Below, one piece after another: positions 1 through 8,269 of a stretch of 64,000 nucleotides of DNA (positions are counted from its first letter, which is position 1; each line of letters starts with the position of its first letter). A program made the position numbers and the translations under genes. The stretch lies in NCBI RefSeq assembly GCF_040513375.1, contig NZ_JBEVTG010000002.1, forward strand, positions 1,054,001 to 1,118,000. The letters run 5' to 3'. The stretch comes from Flagellimonas_B algarum. GTDB lineage: Bacteria; Bacteroidota; Bacteroidia; Flavobacteriales; Flavobacteriaceae. The notes below the pieces were generated by a model. That model ran no database searches. It was not told the DNA's origin and saw only the letters and a program-made list of their open reading frames with translations.

Positions 1-856
1 CACCGACGGTGTCGATTTCACGCGAACTGCCCAAAACGGCTTCGGAAAGACTGATGTATAGGTCATAATGCAGGTTATCGCCTTCGCGCTTCAACGTTTC
101 ATGCTCCAAGGTCTCAATGGCGACTAAGAGATCTCCGGGAATGCCGTCACCGGGTGCTCCGTTTCCTTTGCCCGATACTTTCAATTGCATCCCTTCTTCA
201 ACACCGGAAGGTATTTTGATGGATACCGTTTCTTCAACAAGCTTGAGTCCTTGTGCATCGGCATCTTTGGGCCGGTTTTCAATGACCTTGCCCGCACCGC
301 CACAGGTGGTACAGGTGGCCGCAGTTTGCATACGGCCTAAAATGGTATTGGTGATCTTGGTGACTTGACCGGTACCGTTACACGTCGGACAGGTAGCGTA
401 GGTCACGCCTTCGGCTTGGACTTTACGCCGTACCTTGACTTTTTTCTCAACGCCGTTGGCCACTTCCTCGAGGTTCAGCTTTACACGGATCCGAAGGTTG
501 CTGCCTTTCACCCTTCGCTGACCCCCGAAGCCGCCGAAACCACCGAAACCGCCCCCGAAGGCACTTCCGAAGATATCGCCGAATTGGCTGAAAATATCAT
601 CCATGTTCATCCCGCCTCCACCGAAACCACCTCCTTCGAAAGCCGCATGACCGAACTGATCGTATTTGGCTTTTTTATCGGGGTCACTCAACACCTCATA
701 GGCTTCGGCCGCCTTCTTGAACATCTCCTCGGCCTTGGCATCGCCAGGGTTCTTATCGGGATGGAACTCAATGGCCTTCTTGCGATACGCCTTTTTGATC
801 TCAGCAGCAGACGCGCCTTTCGAAAGTCCTAATATGTCGTAGTAATCCTCTTTCAT
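1..856 (-). CDS. dnaJ: Chaperone protein DnaJ (3' end beyond window)
   Basis: Hsp40 co-chaperone that delivers unfolded clients to DnaK and stimulates its ATPase. The first 285 residues are visible: a J domain with the HPD tripeptide at 32-34, a Gly/Phe-rich linker (about 75-115) and the start of the C-terminal substrate-binding domain. Only two CxxCxGxG zinc motifs are present (C156/C159 and C182/C185) where the E. coli protein has four, so only one zinc centre can form; I recall the same from other Flavobacteria. The gene runs off the left edge. It starts 8 bases after the grpE stop and is co-transcribed with it. Confidence 0.97.
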   Translation of the reverse strand, partial: MKEDYYDILGLSKGASAAEIKKAYRKKAIEFHPDKNPGDAKAEEMFKKAAEAYEVLSDPDKKAKYDQFGHAAFEGGGFGGGGMNMDDIFSQFGDIFGSAFGGGFGGFGGFGGQRRVKGSNLRIRVKLNLEEVANGVEKKVKVRRKVQAEGVTYATCPTCNGTGQVTKITNTILGRMQTAATCTTCGGAGKVIENRPKDADAQGLKLVEETVSIKIPSGVEEGMQLKVSGKGNGAPGDGIPGDLLVAIETLEHETLKREGDNLHYDLYISLSEAVLGSSREIDTVG

Positions 857-864
857 ATCCGCTA

Positions 865-1434
865 TCAGTTACCGACCACCACTTTAGGGTGTCTGATGAT
901 CTTATCTCCGAGTTTGAATCCTTTTTCGACCACATCGATGATCTTTCCTTTCAATTTCTTGTCAGGAGCGGGAATTTGGGTGATGGCATCGTGCACCTCG
1001 GCATCGAACGTATCGCCTTGGGCTACCTCAACCTCTTCCAAGCCTTTGCTTTTGAGGGTTTCCCGCAACTTATTATTGATCAAGCCGACTCCTTTGAACA
1101 GTTCGTTGTCTTCGGCCTTGGAAATTTCCTTTAACGCGCGATCGAAATCATCCAGAATCGGCAAAAGGGATTGAATGACCTCCTGACCGGCGGTTTTGAA
1201 CATCTCGATCCGTTCTTTCGAAGTCCGCTTTTTGAAATTTTCAAATTCAGCGAACAAACGCAAGAACTTGTCCTTCTCCTTGGCTAATTCCTCAGTTAAA
1301 CGCTCTTCTTCCGATATTTCGGGTTCTTCGATGGCCGTATCACCGGCAATCCCTTGTTCTGGGGTTTCATCGATCACCTCACCATCTTGAATCGTTTCAG
1401 CCTCCGGGTCTTGAACCTTACTCTTTTTGCTCAT
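865..1434 (-). CDS. grpE: Nucleotide exchange factor GrpE
   Basis: Exchanges ADP for ATP on DnaK and so completes the DnaK/DnaJ cycle in the cytoplasm. The 189-residue length fits the family. The first 60 residues are very acidic and probably disordered. A long coiled coil follows (about 45-100, containing FENFKKRTSKER), then the C-terminal beta domain with the family ending around IRHPKVVVGN. It is the first gene of a grpE-dnaJ operon, and a well-formed Bacteroidota promoter lies upstream at 1469-1500. No CIRCE operator was seen. Confidence 0.97.
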   Translation of the reverse strand: MSKKSKVQDPEAETIQDGEVIDETPEQGIAGDTAIEEPEISEEERLTEELAKEKDKFLRLFAEFENFKKRTSKERIEMFKTAGQEVIQSLLPILDDFDRALKEISKAEDNELFKGVGLINNKLRETLKSKGLEEVEVAQGDTFDAEVHDAITQIPAPDKKLKGKIIDVVEKGFKLGDKIIRHPKVVVGN

Positions 1435-1468
1435 TGTCGTTTCCTAATTTGTTTCGCTCTAAAGCAGG

Positions 1469-1500
1469 CAAAAGTACTGCCAATTGCACAAAAATGTCAA
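1469..1500 (-). promoter_or_regulatory. Candidate Bacteroidota sigma-A promoter for grpE-dnaJ
   Basis: Read on the minus strand there is TTG (1500-1498), a 21-base spacer, then TACTTTTG (1476-1469). This matches the Bacteroidota consensus TTG / TAnnTTTG. The predicted transcript start is roughly 28 bases before the grpE start codon. Confidence 0.6.
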
Positions 1501-1566
1501 AATGTCATTAATATTTGTTGAAAATGTACGCCTTACGGTCAAGAACGGCTTAGGAGACGGATTCGT

Positions 1567-2532
1567 TTAAGCGTATTTCTTTTGGGCAGTAGCCGAAGAA
1601 TTTGGTTCGGGGCTGACCGCATCAGGTTTTAATAGTTGGGCTACGGCCATATCGATATTCGGGTAGCTGAAGACAAATCCTTTCTTTTCGATACGTTTGC
1701 TGCTCACGCGCTGACTAGCGAACAACAAGTAGGCCATTTCACCAAGGGTGGCCGACATGACGAATTTTGGGATGTTTGGTAAGAACAGTGGCATTCGTAA
1801 GGTTTTGGCAAGCTGCCGGGTCAACTTTTTGTTCGTGACCGGATTTGGGGCAACGGCATTGTAGACCCCTTTCAATTTTTCGGTTAGCACGAAGGTGAAG
1901 AGTTTGGCCAAATCATCGATGTGTATCCAAGATTGCCATTGTAGTCCCGAGCCGAAAGCAGCCCCCATACCCATTTTTATCGGGGCGATCATCTGCGGTA
2001 AAGCACCCCCATCGGTTGACAGAACGATGCCGATCCTGATTTTGGCTACGGTACAGTTTAAGGGTTTGAAGATATCCAAAGCTTCTTCCCATTGAGCGAC
2101 GACTTCACCGAGAAAGCTATCGTCAACGGCCTTTTCATCTTCTTCGTAGAGTTCGGTCAAAGAATAGGGATACCTACCGATTGCCGAAGCGGAGATGAGC
2201 TGCTGTATCGCATCGGGCCCAAATTCGACCATCCCTTTGTGCAAGGTATTGATGCTGTCGATCCTACTTTCAAGCACCGTTTTTTTGTAGCTGTCGCTCC
2301 ATCGCTTCGAAATCGTAGCCCCGGCCAAATTAATGACCGCTCCTACCCCTTCGAAACAAGCCGTATCGATCTGGCCTTCCTTCGGATTCCAATAGAACCC
2401 TTGGTAGTTCGCCCCATCTTCCAGTTTGTCTCGATTGGTGGTCAGGTAACTGACCGCAATGTCCATTCGATGCAATTCTTTGACCAACGCCTTACCCACT
2501 AAACCAGTGGCACCGGTAACCAACACCCGCAT
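1567..2532 (-). CDS. TIGR01777 family NAD(P)-binding epimerase-like protein
   Basis: Member of the extended SDR fold, resembling E. coli YfcH; the reaction is not established for this family. The N-terminal Rossmann motif GATGLVG follows directly after the start, and the C-terminal part matches the DUF1731 extension typical of TIGR01777 proteins. I chose the ATG at 2532 (321 residues) because the Rossmann strand MRVLVTGATG begins there; an upstream in-frame ATG at 2610 would add 26 residues that fit no domain. A TAnnTTTG-like element (TATTTTTG, minus strand) lies at 2555-2548. Confidence 0.85.
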   Translation of the reverse strand: MRVLVTGATGLVGKALVKELHRMDIAVSYLTTNRDKLEDGANYQGFYWNPKEGQIDTACFEGVGAVINLAGATISKRWSDSYKKTVLESRIDSINTLHKGMVEFGPDAIQQLISASAIGRYPYSLTELYEEDEKAVDDSFLGEVVAQWEEALDIFKPLNCTVAKIRIGIVLSTDGGALPQMIAPIKMGMGAAFGSGLQWQSWIHIDDLAKLFTFVLTEKLKGVYNAVAPNPVTNKKLTRQLAKTLRMPLFLPNIPKFVMSATLGEMAYLLFASQRVSSKRIEKKGFVFSYPNIDMAVAQLLKPDAVSPEPNSSATAQKKYA

Positions 2533-2672
2533 ACTTCCAATTTTAAACAAAAATACGGCTTTAAAATACTGATAAAGAGAGCTTAAAAAAGGTTTAACAC
2601 AATTGTTCAACCTTAATAAGATCAGCTATGGTACGTAGTTGTAAAATATTCGAAAAGGAGGTCCGTAATTCC

Positions 2673-3332
2673 CTACTTAGTTGCCCGCAACATCTCGCGT
2701 TTCCCCGGAGGTCCGGGCAGTCGTTCAACCGTAAATCCGACCGCTTGCATCGCCCGTCTGACACTGCCCTTGGCGGAATAGGTAACCAATACACCACCTG
2801 ATTTCAAGGCTGTATGCATTTTTTGGAATTGCTTTTCGGTCCACAACTCGGGTTGCACCCGAGGCCCGAAGGCATCGAAATAGATCAGGTTAAACAAATC
2901 ACGGTCAGCCAGCTCATCGAAGAGCTGTTTTCGCTTGGTGAGTTCAAAATCGGGTCGGATGGCCTCTTTGCGCCCCCAGGTTGCTTCGTGGATCAACTCA
3001 AAATCAGCCGCATGTGCCTCTGCCTGTAATTGTGCGACGTAGTTCAGCACCTTGATTTCGGCATGTCGCACCGGAAAGGCCTCGATGCCCACATAATCGA
3101 TGGTCAAACCGCGCTTTTGCGCTTCGAGGTAGGTAATGAAGGTGTTGAGTCCGGTACCAAAGCCCATTTCTAGAATGGAAAGCGACTTTTGTTGGCAATG
3201 ATCCAATCCGTTCTTGATAAAAACGTGATAGGCCTCTTGTATCGCCCCGTGCTTTGAATGGTAGTGTTCGTCCCAATCCTCAAGGTGGATGGTATGCGAA
3301 CCGTCGGCCGTCTTGACGATTTTTCGCTTCAA
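2673..3332 (-). CDS. mnmD: tRNA 5-methylaminomethyl-2-thiouridine methyltransferase MnmD
   Basis: SAM-dependent methyltransferase (DUF752/MnmC N-domain family) acting on the wobble uridine of tRNAs. In E. coli the activity is half of the bifunctional MnmC; here it is the stand-alone 219-residue form. Visible signatures are the SAM-binding strand ILEMGFGTGLN and the DAFGPRVQPELW motif typical of the family. Its start codon overlaps the stop of the DUF4920 gene by four bases (3329-3332), so the two are translationally coupled. Confidence 0.9.
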   Translation of the reverse strand: MKRKIVKTADGSHTIHLEDWDEHYHSKHGAIQEAYHVFIKNGLDHCQQKSLSILEMGFGTGLNTFITYLEAQKRGLTIDYVGIEAFPVRHAEIKVLNYVAQLQAEAHAADFELIHEATWGRKEAIRPDFELTKRKQLFDELADRDLFNLIYFDAFGPRVQPELWTEKQFQKMHTALKSGGVLVTYSAKGSVRRAMQAVGFTVERLPGPPGKREMLRATK

Positions 3333-3814
3333 GGTCGTTGTTGGATCTGCACCCCACTCGCTTCGAAACGCAAGGTGCGTTTTGGGGTGGTTATCTTGGC
3401 GATATCGGCCTTGGAAGCGCCTGCATCACTAGCGTAATGCCGTTGTTCTTCGACATCCATTTCCTCTACGAAGGCCATACCGTTGACGAGCACTTCCTTT
3501 CCTGCGGAATCGGTCGGAACGAAAAACCCATAATCCTTGAACTTGACCATCACGGTTTCCCCATTGGGCAGGGCTACCTCCATCCAACACCCTTTCGCCT
3601 GACATACCGAAGTGACCGTACCTGTCAGCTGTGTGGATAGGCGGGTCCCGCCTTTGATATCGGCATAGGCCAAATGCCCATTTGCCGCTGTGGCGTCACG
3701 TTCGAATACGGTTCCGAATTCAGCGGTTTCATTGCTGTCGGAGCTTGATTGCGCCATGGCCGAGGTGGCCAGCAAACTTGCGAATATGGCAACTAAAATG
3801 TTAAAAGTTTTCAT
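3329..3814 (-). CDS. DUF4920 domain-containing exported protein
   Basis: A 161-residue secreted protein with an N-terminal signal peptide (MKTFNILVAIFASLLATSAMA) followed by one DUF4920 domain. Domain landmarks are FGTVF near the start, the CQAKGCWM segment with two cysteines, and the VKFKDYGFFVP strand. The function of DUF4920 is unknown; the Cys-x3-Cys pair suggests redox or metal involvement, which is my inference. I took the ATG at 3814, where the signal peptide begins, over one 36 bases upstream. It is divergent from ilvE and overlaps mnmD downstream. Confidence 0.85.
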   Translation of the reverse strand: MKTFNILVAIFASLLATSAMAQSSSDSNETAEFGTVFERDATAANGHLAYADIKGGTRLSTQLTGTVTSVCQAKGCWMEVALPNGETVMVKFKDYGFFVPTDSAGKEVLVNGMAFVEEMDVEEQRHYASDAGASKADIAKITTPKRTLRFEASGVQIQQRP

Positions 3815-3918
3815 AGTACCAAAAAAAGGGATTTTCGTTAACAGTAACATGGATTTAAAATTAACAAATCGAGCAAAACTCTGGGGAATTAGCTACTTTT
3901 ATTTCGAAATTTAACGAT

Positions 3919-4986
3919 ATGGAAGTACAAGTGAAAGACATCGTTATCGAGCGATCGGAAAATACGAAAATCAAGGAGGTCGATTTTGACAACCTGGCTT
4001 TCGGCAGCGTATTCACCGACCACATGCTTGTTTGTGATTACAAAAACGGCCAATGGGAACGCCCCAAGATCGTCCCTTATCAACCTTTGGTACTGGAGCC
4101 TTCGGCAAAGATCTTTCACTACGGACAGTCGATTTTCGAAGGGATGAAGGCCTACAAGGATGCCGACGGCCAAGCATGGTTATTCAGGCCACTCGACAAC
4201 CAAAAACGGCTCAACATCTCGGCCAAACGCTTGGCGATCCCGGAACTGCCGGAATCGTACTTTATGGATGGTCTGGTCGCGCTATTGAAGTTGGAAAACG
4301 ACTGGATACCCAACACCCCTGGGAGCTCATTGTACATCCGTCCGTTCATATTGGCATCCGGAAACGGGTTCCACGCGTCACCTGCCGATGCCTATAAGTT
4401 CATCATCGCCTGTGCCCCGTCAGGCGCCTATTTTTCAGGGAAAGTCAAAGTACTTATCGAACAAAAATATTCGCGTTCTGCCAATGGCGGCGTCGGATAC
4501 GCCAAGGCCGGTGGAAATTATGCCGGGCAGTTTTACCCGACACAGCTCGCCGTTGAAAAAGGCTATCACCAGGTCATTTGGACCGACGATAATGCCCATG
4601 AATACATTGAGGAGGCCGGTGCCATGAACATTTTCGTACGTATCGGGGACACCCTGATCACCGCCCCTACCAATGACAGGATTTTGGATGGTATTACCCG
4701 AAAAAGCATTTTGCAAATCGCCGAAGATGAAGGCATCACCACCGAAGTCCGAAAAATCAGTGTAAGTGAAATCGTAGCGGCTGCGAACAACGGTAGCTTG
4801 AAAGAACTTTTCGGGGCAGGAACCGCTGCAGTGGTCTCACCGATCGCCGCATTTGGGTATCAGGGAACGGACTATGAATTGCCTGAACTCGAAAATTCAT
4901 ATGCCAGTTTCTTAAAACAACGGATTACGGACATCCAATACAACCGTGTCGAAGACAAATACGGTTGGCGATTCAAGGTCGACTAG
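3919..4986 (+). CDS. ilvE: Branched-chain amino acid aminotransferase
   Basis: PLP-dependent class IV aminotransferase that interconverts Leu, Ile and Val with their 2-keto acids, using glutamate/2-oxoglutarate. The length (355) is that of the longer eukaryote-like BCAT group common in Bacteroidota. The Schiff-base lysine is K196 within YAKAGGNYA, and FHYGQSIFEGMKAY and EEAGAMNIFV are further family signatures. It stands alone, divergent from the DUF4920 gene. A sequence close to the -7 consensus (TACTTTTA) lies at 3894-3901. In the same window IcmF points to branched-chain acyl-CoA metabolism. Confidence 0.95.
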   Translation: MEVQVKDIVIERSENTKIKEVDFDNLAFGSVFTDHMLVCDYKNGQWERPKIVPYQPLVLEPSAKIFHYGQSIFEGMKAYKDADGQAWLFRPLDNQKRLNISAKRLAIPELPESYFMDGLVALLKLENDWIPNTPGSSLYIRPFILASGNGFHASPADAYKFIIACAPSGAYFSGKVKVLIEQKYSRSANGGVGYAKAGGNYAGQFYPTQLAVEKGYHQVIWTDDNAHEYIEEAGAMNIFVRIGDTLITAPTNDRILDGITRKSILQIAEDEGITTEVRKISVSEIVAAANNGSLKELFGAGTAAVVSPIAAFGYQGTDYELPELENSYASFLKQRITDIQYNRVEDKYGWRFKVD

Positions 4987-5002
4987 TCCAAATCGTTGTG
5001 GA

Positions 5003-5389
5003 TCATTGCCCCAAGATCGTGGCGATATCCGGTTTGAAATAGTTGGGTCCTTTCAGGACTTTGCCATCTTCACGGTAAATCGGTTTGCCGTCGCCCCCTA
5101 ATTTGCTCATGTTACTGCGTTGGATCTCTTCGAAAACCTCTTCGATTTTATATTGCATGCCATGCTCGAGTATGGTACCGCATAGAATATAGAGCATATC
5201 GCCCAAGGCGTCAGCGACTTCGACCAGATCCCCGGTACTGGCAGCTTCGAAATATTCCTTGTTCTCCTCATCCATAAGATTGAATCGCAAGGTGTTCTTT
5301 TCCTTACCGAGATCCGCAACAGGGGTTTGGTTTACGCCTAGGCCGAACGCATTGTGGAACAGCTCGACCGCCTTCAATTTATTTTCCAT
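5003..5389 (-). CDS. MazG/PRA-PH-like nucleotide pyrophosphohydrolase
   Basis: All-alpha NTP pyrophosphatase superfamily protein of 128 residues. The Mg-binding signature is visible as EENKEYFEA followed by EVADALGDMLY (the ExxE...ExxD pattern). The C-terminal segment SKLGGDGKPIYREDGKVLKGPNY resembles that of phosphoribosyl-ATP pyrophosphohydrolase-like proteins, but histidine genes are not adjacent, so the natural nucleotide is unknown; house-cleaning of aberrant NTPs is a possible role. The start at 5389 (MENKLKAVELF) begins the first helix. Its 5' end is divergent from the small membrane protein at 5436, with only 46 bases between. Confidence 0.85.
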   Translation of the reverse strand: MENKLKAVELFHNAFGLGVNQTPVADLGKEKNTLRFNLMDEENKEYFEAASTGDLVEVADALGDMLYILCGTILEHGMQYKIEEVFEEIQRSNMSKLGGDGKPIYREDGKVLKGPNYFKPDIATILGQ

Positions 5390-5435
5390 TAAAATGACAA
5401 TTACTTTAGCTTTGCATAAAAATAGGAAATCCAAG

Positions 5436-5624
5436 ATGTTATCCACCGGACAATTGATTTTTGCGGCACTTTTCATTATCACCTTCACCATTGTGATCTT
5501 CTTACAATATCGCAAGGATAAGAAACTACATCTGGCCAATTACCGGGGAGCGACTTGGGTGTTACTCATCTTTATGGTTTTCTTAATATTCCTCTTCGGA
5601 ATTAAATACTTTCTCAAAAATTAA
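5436..5624 (+). CDS. Small two-helix membrane protein, conserved type
   Basis: A 62-residue protein made almost entirely of two hydrophobic segments (about 6-22 and 40-58) joined by a short basic/polar loop containing QYRKDKKLHLANYRG. The positive-inside rule puts the loop in the cytoplasm. I took the ATG at 5436 because the first membrane helix begins there. The function is unknown. Hydrophobicity pattern and position suggest a real gene rather than chance, but I cannot confirm conservation here. Confidence 0.6.
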   Translation: MLSTGQLIFAALFIITFTIVIFLQYRKDKKLHLANYRGATWVLLIFMVFLIFLFGIKYFLKN

Positions 5625-5722
5625 CAGATTATTTACTTACACCACAAAAATCCGGCATTTAGCAACATTCGTTCGCGTAATATAGGAAAAGACGTACTTT
5701 TGTAGCGGACAGTAAATAAACA

Positions 5723-5902
5723 ATGACAACACTCTTAACCATTTTCATCTCTTTGCTTGTTCTCAACGCTATGTTGCTGATTTTTAGCGTTAACGGAGCA
5801 TCTGAAAAGATGAAAAAATCAAACAGGAAAATCTCCGACCCGACGATTCCACAGCTGTTCCCCCAGGAATATTCGAATACGGAGTACAAAAAAGCCGTTT
5901 AG
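5723..5902 (+). CDS. Small single-span membrane protein upstream of crcB
   Basis: A 59-residue reading frame: one transmembrane helix (MTTLLTIFISLLVLNAMLLI), then a basic stretch (EKMKKSNRK) and a short polar tail ending NTEYKKAV. Its stop lies 16 bases before the crcB start, so the two are probably co-transcribed. A minus-strand reading frame covers the same bases, but the plus frame has the better composition and spacing. The function is unknown. Confidence 0.55.
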   Translation: MTTLLTIFISLLVLNAMLLIFSVNGASEKMKKSNRKISDPTIPQLFPQEYSNTEYKKAV

Positions 5903-5918
5903 TACGTACCTTTAAGGT

Positions 5919-6293
5919 ATGAAACAGGCTTTGCTCGTTTTTTTAGGTGGTGGCGCAGGAAGCGTACTGCGATTCTACCTGACCAAGGCTTTCAACCCCC
6001 TAATCCAAAATTTTTTCTTAGGTACCTTCGCTTCCAATATCCTAGGCAGTTTGCTTATCGGTGTCATTTTGGGGCTAAGTATCAAACAACAGGTACTTTC
6101 GAATGACCAATCACTACTTTTGGCTACGGGATTCTGCGGCGGCTTCACTACTTTTTCTGCCTTCGCTTTCGAAAAACATTCCCTCTTACAATCAGGACAG
6201 TTCGTACAACTTGCCCTTTATCTTGGGGCCAGCATCATTGTCGGTATTGCCTGTGTGGCCTTAGGCCTATGGCTGGCCAAAATGCTGTCTTGA
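5919..6293 (+). CDS. crcB: Fluoride efflux channel CrcB/Fluc
   Basis: Dual-topology homodimeric channel that exports fluoride from the cytoplasm. The 124-residue length and four predicted helices fit the family. Signatures are GGGAGSVLRFYL at the N-terminus and GFCGGFTTFSAFAFE, which contains the pore-lining Phe and the central-sodium Thr/Ser region. No fluoride riboswitch is evident before it; the gene instead follows a small membrane protein. A strong terminator follows at 6421-6452. Confidence 0.95.
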   Translation: MKQALLVFLGGGAGSVLRFYLTKAFNPLIQNFFLGTFASNILGSLLIGVILGLSIKQQVLSNDQSLLLATGFCGGFTTFSAFAFEKHSLLQSGQFVQLALYLGASIIVGIACVALGLWLAKMLS

Positions 6294-6420
6294 TTGGCTT
6301 TTCCATAAATTGTTGCATTATTTTTCTTAAAATGTGTTAATTGTTATAAAATCAACAATGTAAATTCTCGTTTTATTGTTGAACATTGAGAATTCTTCAT
6401 TTTTATTTAACAAAATAATA

Positions 6421-6452
6421 ATACCCCCTAAACAATAGGGGGTATTTTTTTT
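6421..6452 (+). terminator. Rho-independent terminator between crcB and the PII gene
   Basis: A perfect 8-bp stem ATACCCCC (6421-6428) / GGGGGTAT (6438-6445) with a 9-base loop is followed by seven T. It closes the crcB transcript and isolates the nitrogen cluster. Confidence 0.85.
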
Positions 6453-6512
6453 AAACTGATAAAAATGACGATCCACCCTATTTTTTCTGATACCCTCAAC
6501 TTCAAATTGATA

Positions 6513-6520
6513 TATATTTG
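6513..6520 (+). promoter_or_regulatory. Candidate -7 element for the PII-amtB operon
   Basis: TATATTTG matches TAnnTTTG exactly and lies 24 bases before the PII start codon. No TTG is found at the expected -33 distance, so this promoter may need an activator; that is an inference. Confidence 0.4.
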
Positions 6521-6543
6521 GCCGTTAACTAACAAATTCAATT

Positions 6544-6882
6544 ATGAAAAAAGTCGAGGCAATCATTCGAAAATCAAAATTCGATGAAGTGAAAAAAGCA
6601 CTTCACGAAATTGAGGTCAACTTCTTCAGTTACTGGGATGTGACCGGAGTTGGCAATGAGAAACAAGGGCACGTTTACCGTGGCATTTCGTACAGTACGA
6701 CCGATATCCAAAGAAGGTATTTGGTCATTGTGGTATCCGATAGTTTTTTGGATAAGACCATAGAAACCCTTCTAGGGTCTGCGGCCACAGGAAATGTCGG
6801 TGACGGAAAGATCTTCGTTTCCGATGTACAGGAAACCTATCGTATTCGCACCAAAGAAAGCGGTTCAGACGCAATTAACTAA
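6544..6882 (+). CDS. P-II family nitrogen regulatory protein
   Basis: Trimeric signal protein that senses 2-oxoglutarate and ATP/ADP and controls AmtB (GlnK role). It has 112 residues. The T-loop spans about 37-56, with Y45 and Y50 in the positions of E. coli Y46 and Y51; the B-loop TGNVGDGKIFV and a C-loop RIRTKESG are also present. The second half of the T-loop (STTDIQRRY) differs from the usual VVDFLPKVK, which may change modification or partner binding. It lies 26 bases before amtB, the usual glnK-amtB arrangement. GlnK is the better label, but GlnB cannot be excluded. Confidence 0.93.
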   Translation: MKKVEAIIRKSKFDEVKKALHEIEVNFFSYWDVTGVGNEKQGHVYRGISYSTTDIQRRYLVIVVSDSFLDKTIETLLGSAATGNVGDGKIFVSDVQETYRIRTKESGSDAIN

Positions 6883-6908
6883 AAACCAACCAACTTAAGA
6901 ATAGAAAT

Positions 6909-8147
6909 ATGGAAGCAGGATTATTTACAGCGAACAATGTTTGGATGATGGTGTGCACCGGTTTGGTGTTCTTCATGCACCTCGGATTTTCCTTTTTGGA
7001 GATCGGGTTGACCAGACAGAAAAATACAGTCAACATTCTGTTCAAGAATGTATTCATTATATGTGTAGGTCTTTTGCTCTACTACATTGGCGGATTCAAC
7101 CTCATGTACCCAGGCTTTGAAGATGGGGACGGTGGGTTCTTGAAATTCGCCGGATTCGGTATCGCCGCGCCTGAAGGGGGCATGACCCCTGACTATGCCG
7201 ACGGCGGATACACTTGGTGGACGGATTTCCTATTTCAAGGGATGTTCGCCGCTACAGCGGCCACGATCGTATCGGGTGCCGTTGCGGAACGTATCAAATT
7301 GGGAGGGTTCATGATCTTCACCATCGTTTATGTCGGATTGGTCTATCCAATCGTCGGCGCCTGGAAATGGGGTGGCGGATGGTTAGATGGTCTTGGATTC
7401 TACGACTTCGCAGGTTCGACATTGGTACACTCCGTTGGAGGATGGGGGGCATTGATCGCCATCTACCTTTTGGGTGCCCGTATCGGTAAATTCGGTGAGG
7501 ATGGAAAACCCAAGGCGATTCCCGGTCACAACCTACCACTGACCGCGGCAGGGGTACTGATCCTTTGGTTGGGATGGTTCGGATTTAATGGCGGCTCCGT
7601 GCTTTCGGCCGATCCGGAACTGACCTCTTTGGTCTTGGTCACCACTTCATTGGCAGCCGCTGCCGGAGGTGTTGCCGCATTCTTGACGTCGACCTTGATG
7701 TATAAAAATTACGACTTGACCATGTTCTTGAATGGTATATTGGGAGGCCTAGTCGGAATCACCGCAGGTGCCGATCAAATGTCACCGAACGAAGCCGTCA
7801 TCATCGGTTTACTGGCTGGGGTCATCATCGTATTGGGTGTGGCCTTGATCGATAAATTGAAACTTGATGACCCTGTAGGTGCCGTTGCCGTTCACTTGAT
7901 CTGTGGTATCTGGGGAACATTGGCCGTCGGGATCTTCGGAGCCATGGCAAGCTTTGACCAATTCTTGATCCAATTGGCAGGTGTAGGGGCCGCTGCAGCG
8001 TTTTGTTCGCTCACGGCGTTCATCATCCTGTTCACCATTAAAAAAGTTTCCGGACTCCGCGTTTCGGAAAAGGAAGAATTGGAAGGGCTCGATCTACACG
8101 AACACGGTATGGATGCCTATGCCGATTTCAGGATGAACCAACACTAA
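6909..8147 (+). CDS. amtB: Ammonium transporter AmtB
   Basis: Trimeric inner-membrane ammonium channel of the Amt/Rh family, 412 residues with about 11 helices and no obvious cleavable signal peptide. The twin pore histidines are visible in STLVHSVGGWGAL and AVAVHLICGIWGT, and the conserved Asp region in DFLFQGMFAATAATIVSG. It sits between the PII gene and an outer-membrane porin. Together these suggest an uptake module from outer membrane to cytosol. Confidence 0.97.
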   Translation: MEAGLFTANNVWMMVCTGLVFFMHLGFSFLEIGLTRQKNTVNILFKNVFIICVGLLLYYIGGFNLMYPGFEDGDGGFLKFAGFGIAAPEGGMTPDYADGGYTWWTDFLFQGMFAATAATIVSGAVAERIKLGGFMIFTIVYVGLVYPIVGAWKWGGGWLDGLGFYDFAGSTLVHSVGGWGALIAIYLLGARIGKFGEDGKPKAIPGHNLPLTAAGVLILWLGWFGFNGGSVLSADPELTSLVLVTTSLAAAAGGVAAFLTSTLMYKNYDLTMFLNGILGGLVGITAGADQMSPNEAVIIGLLAGVIIVLGVALIDKLKLDDPVGAVAVHLICGIWGTLAVGIFGAMASFDQFLIQLAGVGAAAAFCSLTAFIILFTIKKVSGLRVSEKEELEGLDLHEHGMDAYADFRMNQH

Positions 8148-8162
8148 AATCCATATAAAGGA

Positions 8163-8190
8163 AACGGAGCGTTTGGCAGAACGCTCCGTT
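8163..8190 (+). terminator. Hairpin after amtB
   Basis: A perfect 11-bp stem AACGGAGCGTT (8163-8173) / AACGCTCCGTT (8180-8190) with a 6-base loop. The downstream T tract is poor (AAATAACCTTTT), so it may be an attenuator or mRNA-stabilising hairpin that lowers porin expression relative to amtB, rather than a full terminator. Confidence 0.55.
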
Positions 8191-8269
8191 AAATAACCTT
8201 TTCCACTTTTAAACATTCAATTAATCAATAAACGACACCCTTTGGATAGGGGTCATAACCTTTTGAAAT

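Noticed and set aside
365..832. Plus-strand frame of 155 codons over dnaJ
   Set aside because: The minus strand encodes an unmistakable J domain and zinc motifs; the plus frame is its mirror.
5659..5889. Minus-strand frame of 76 codons upstream of crcB
   Set aside because: The plus strand has a better small membrane protein here (5723-5902), spaced correctly for crcB.
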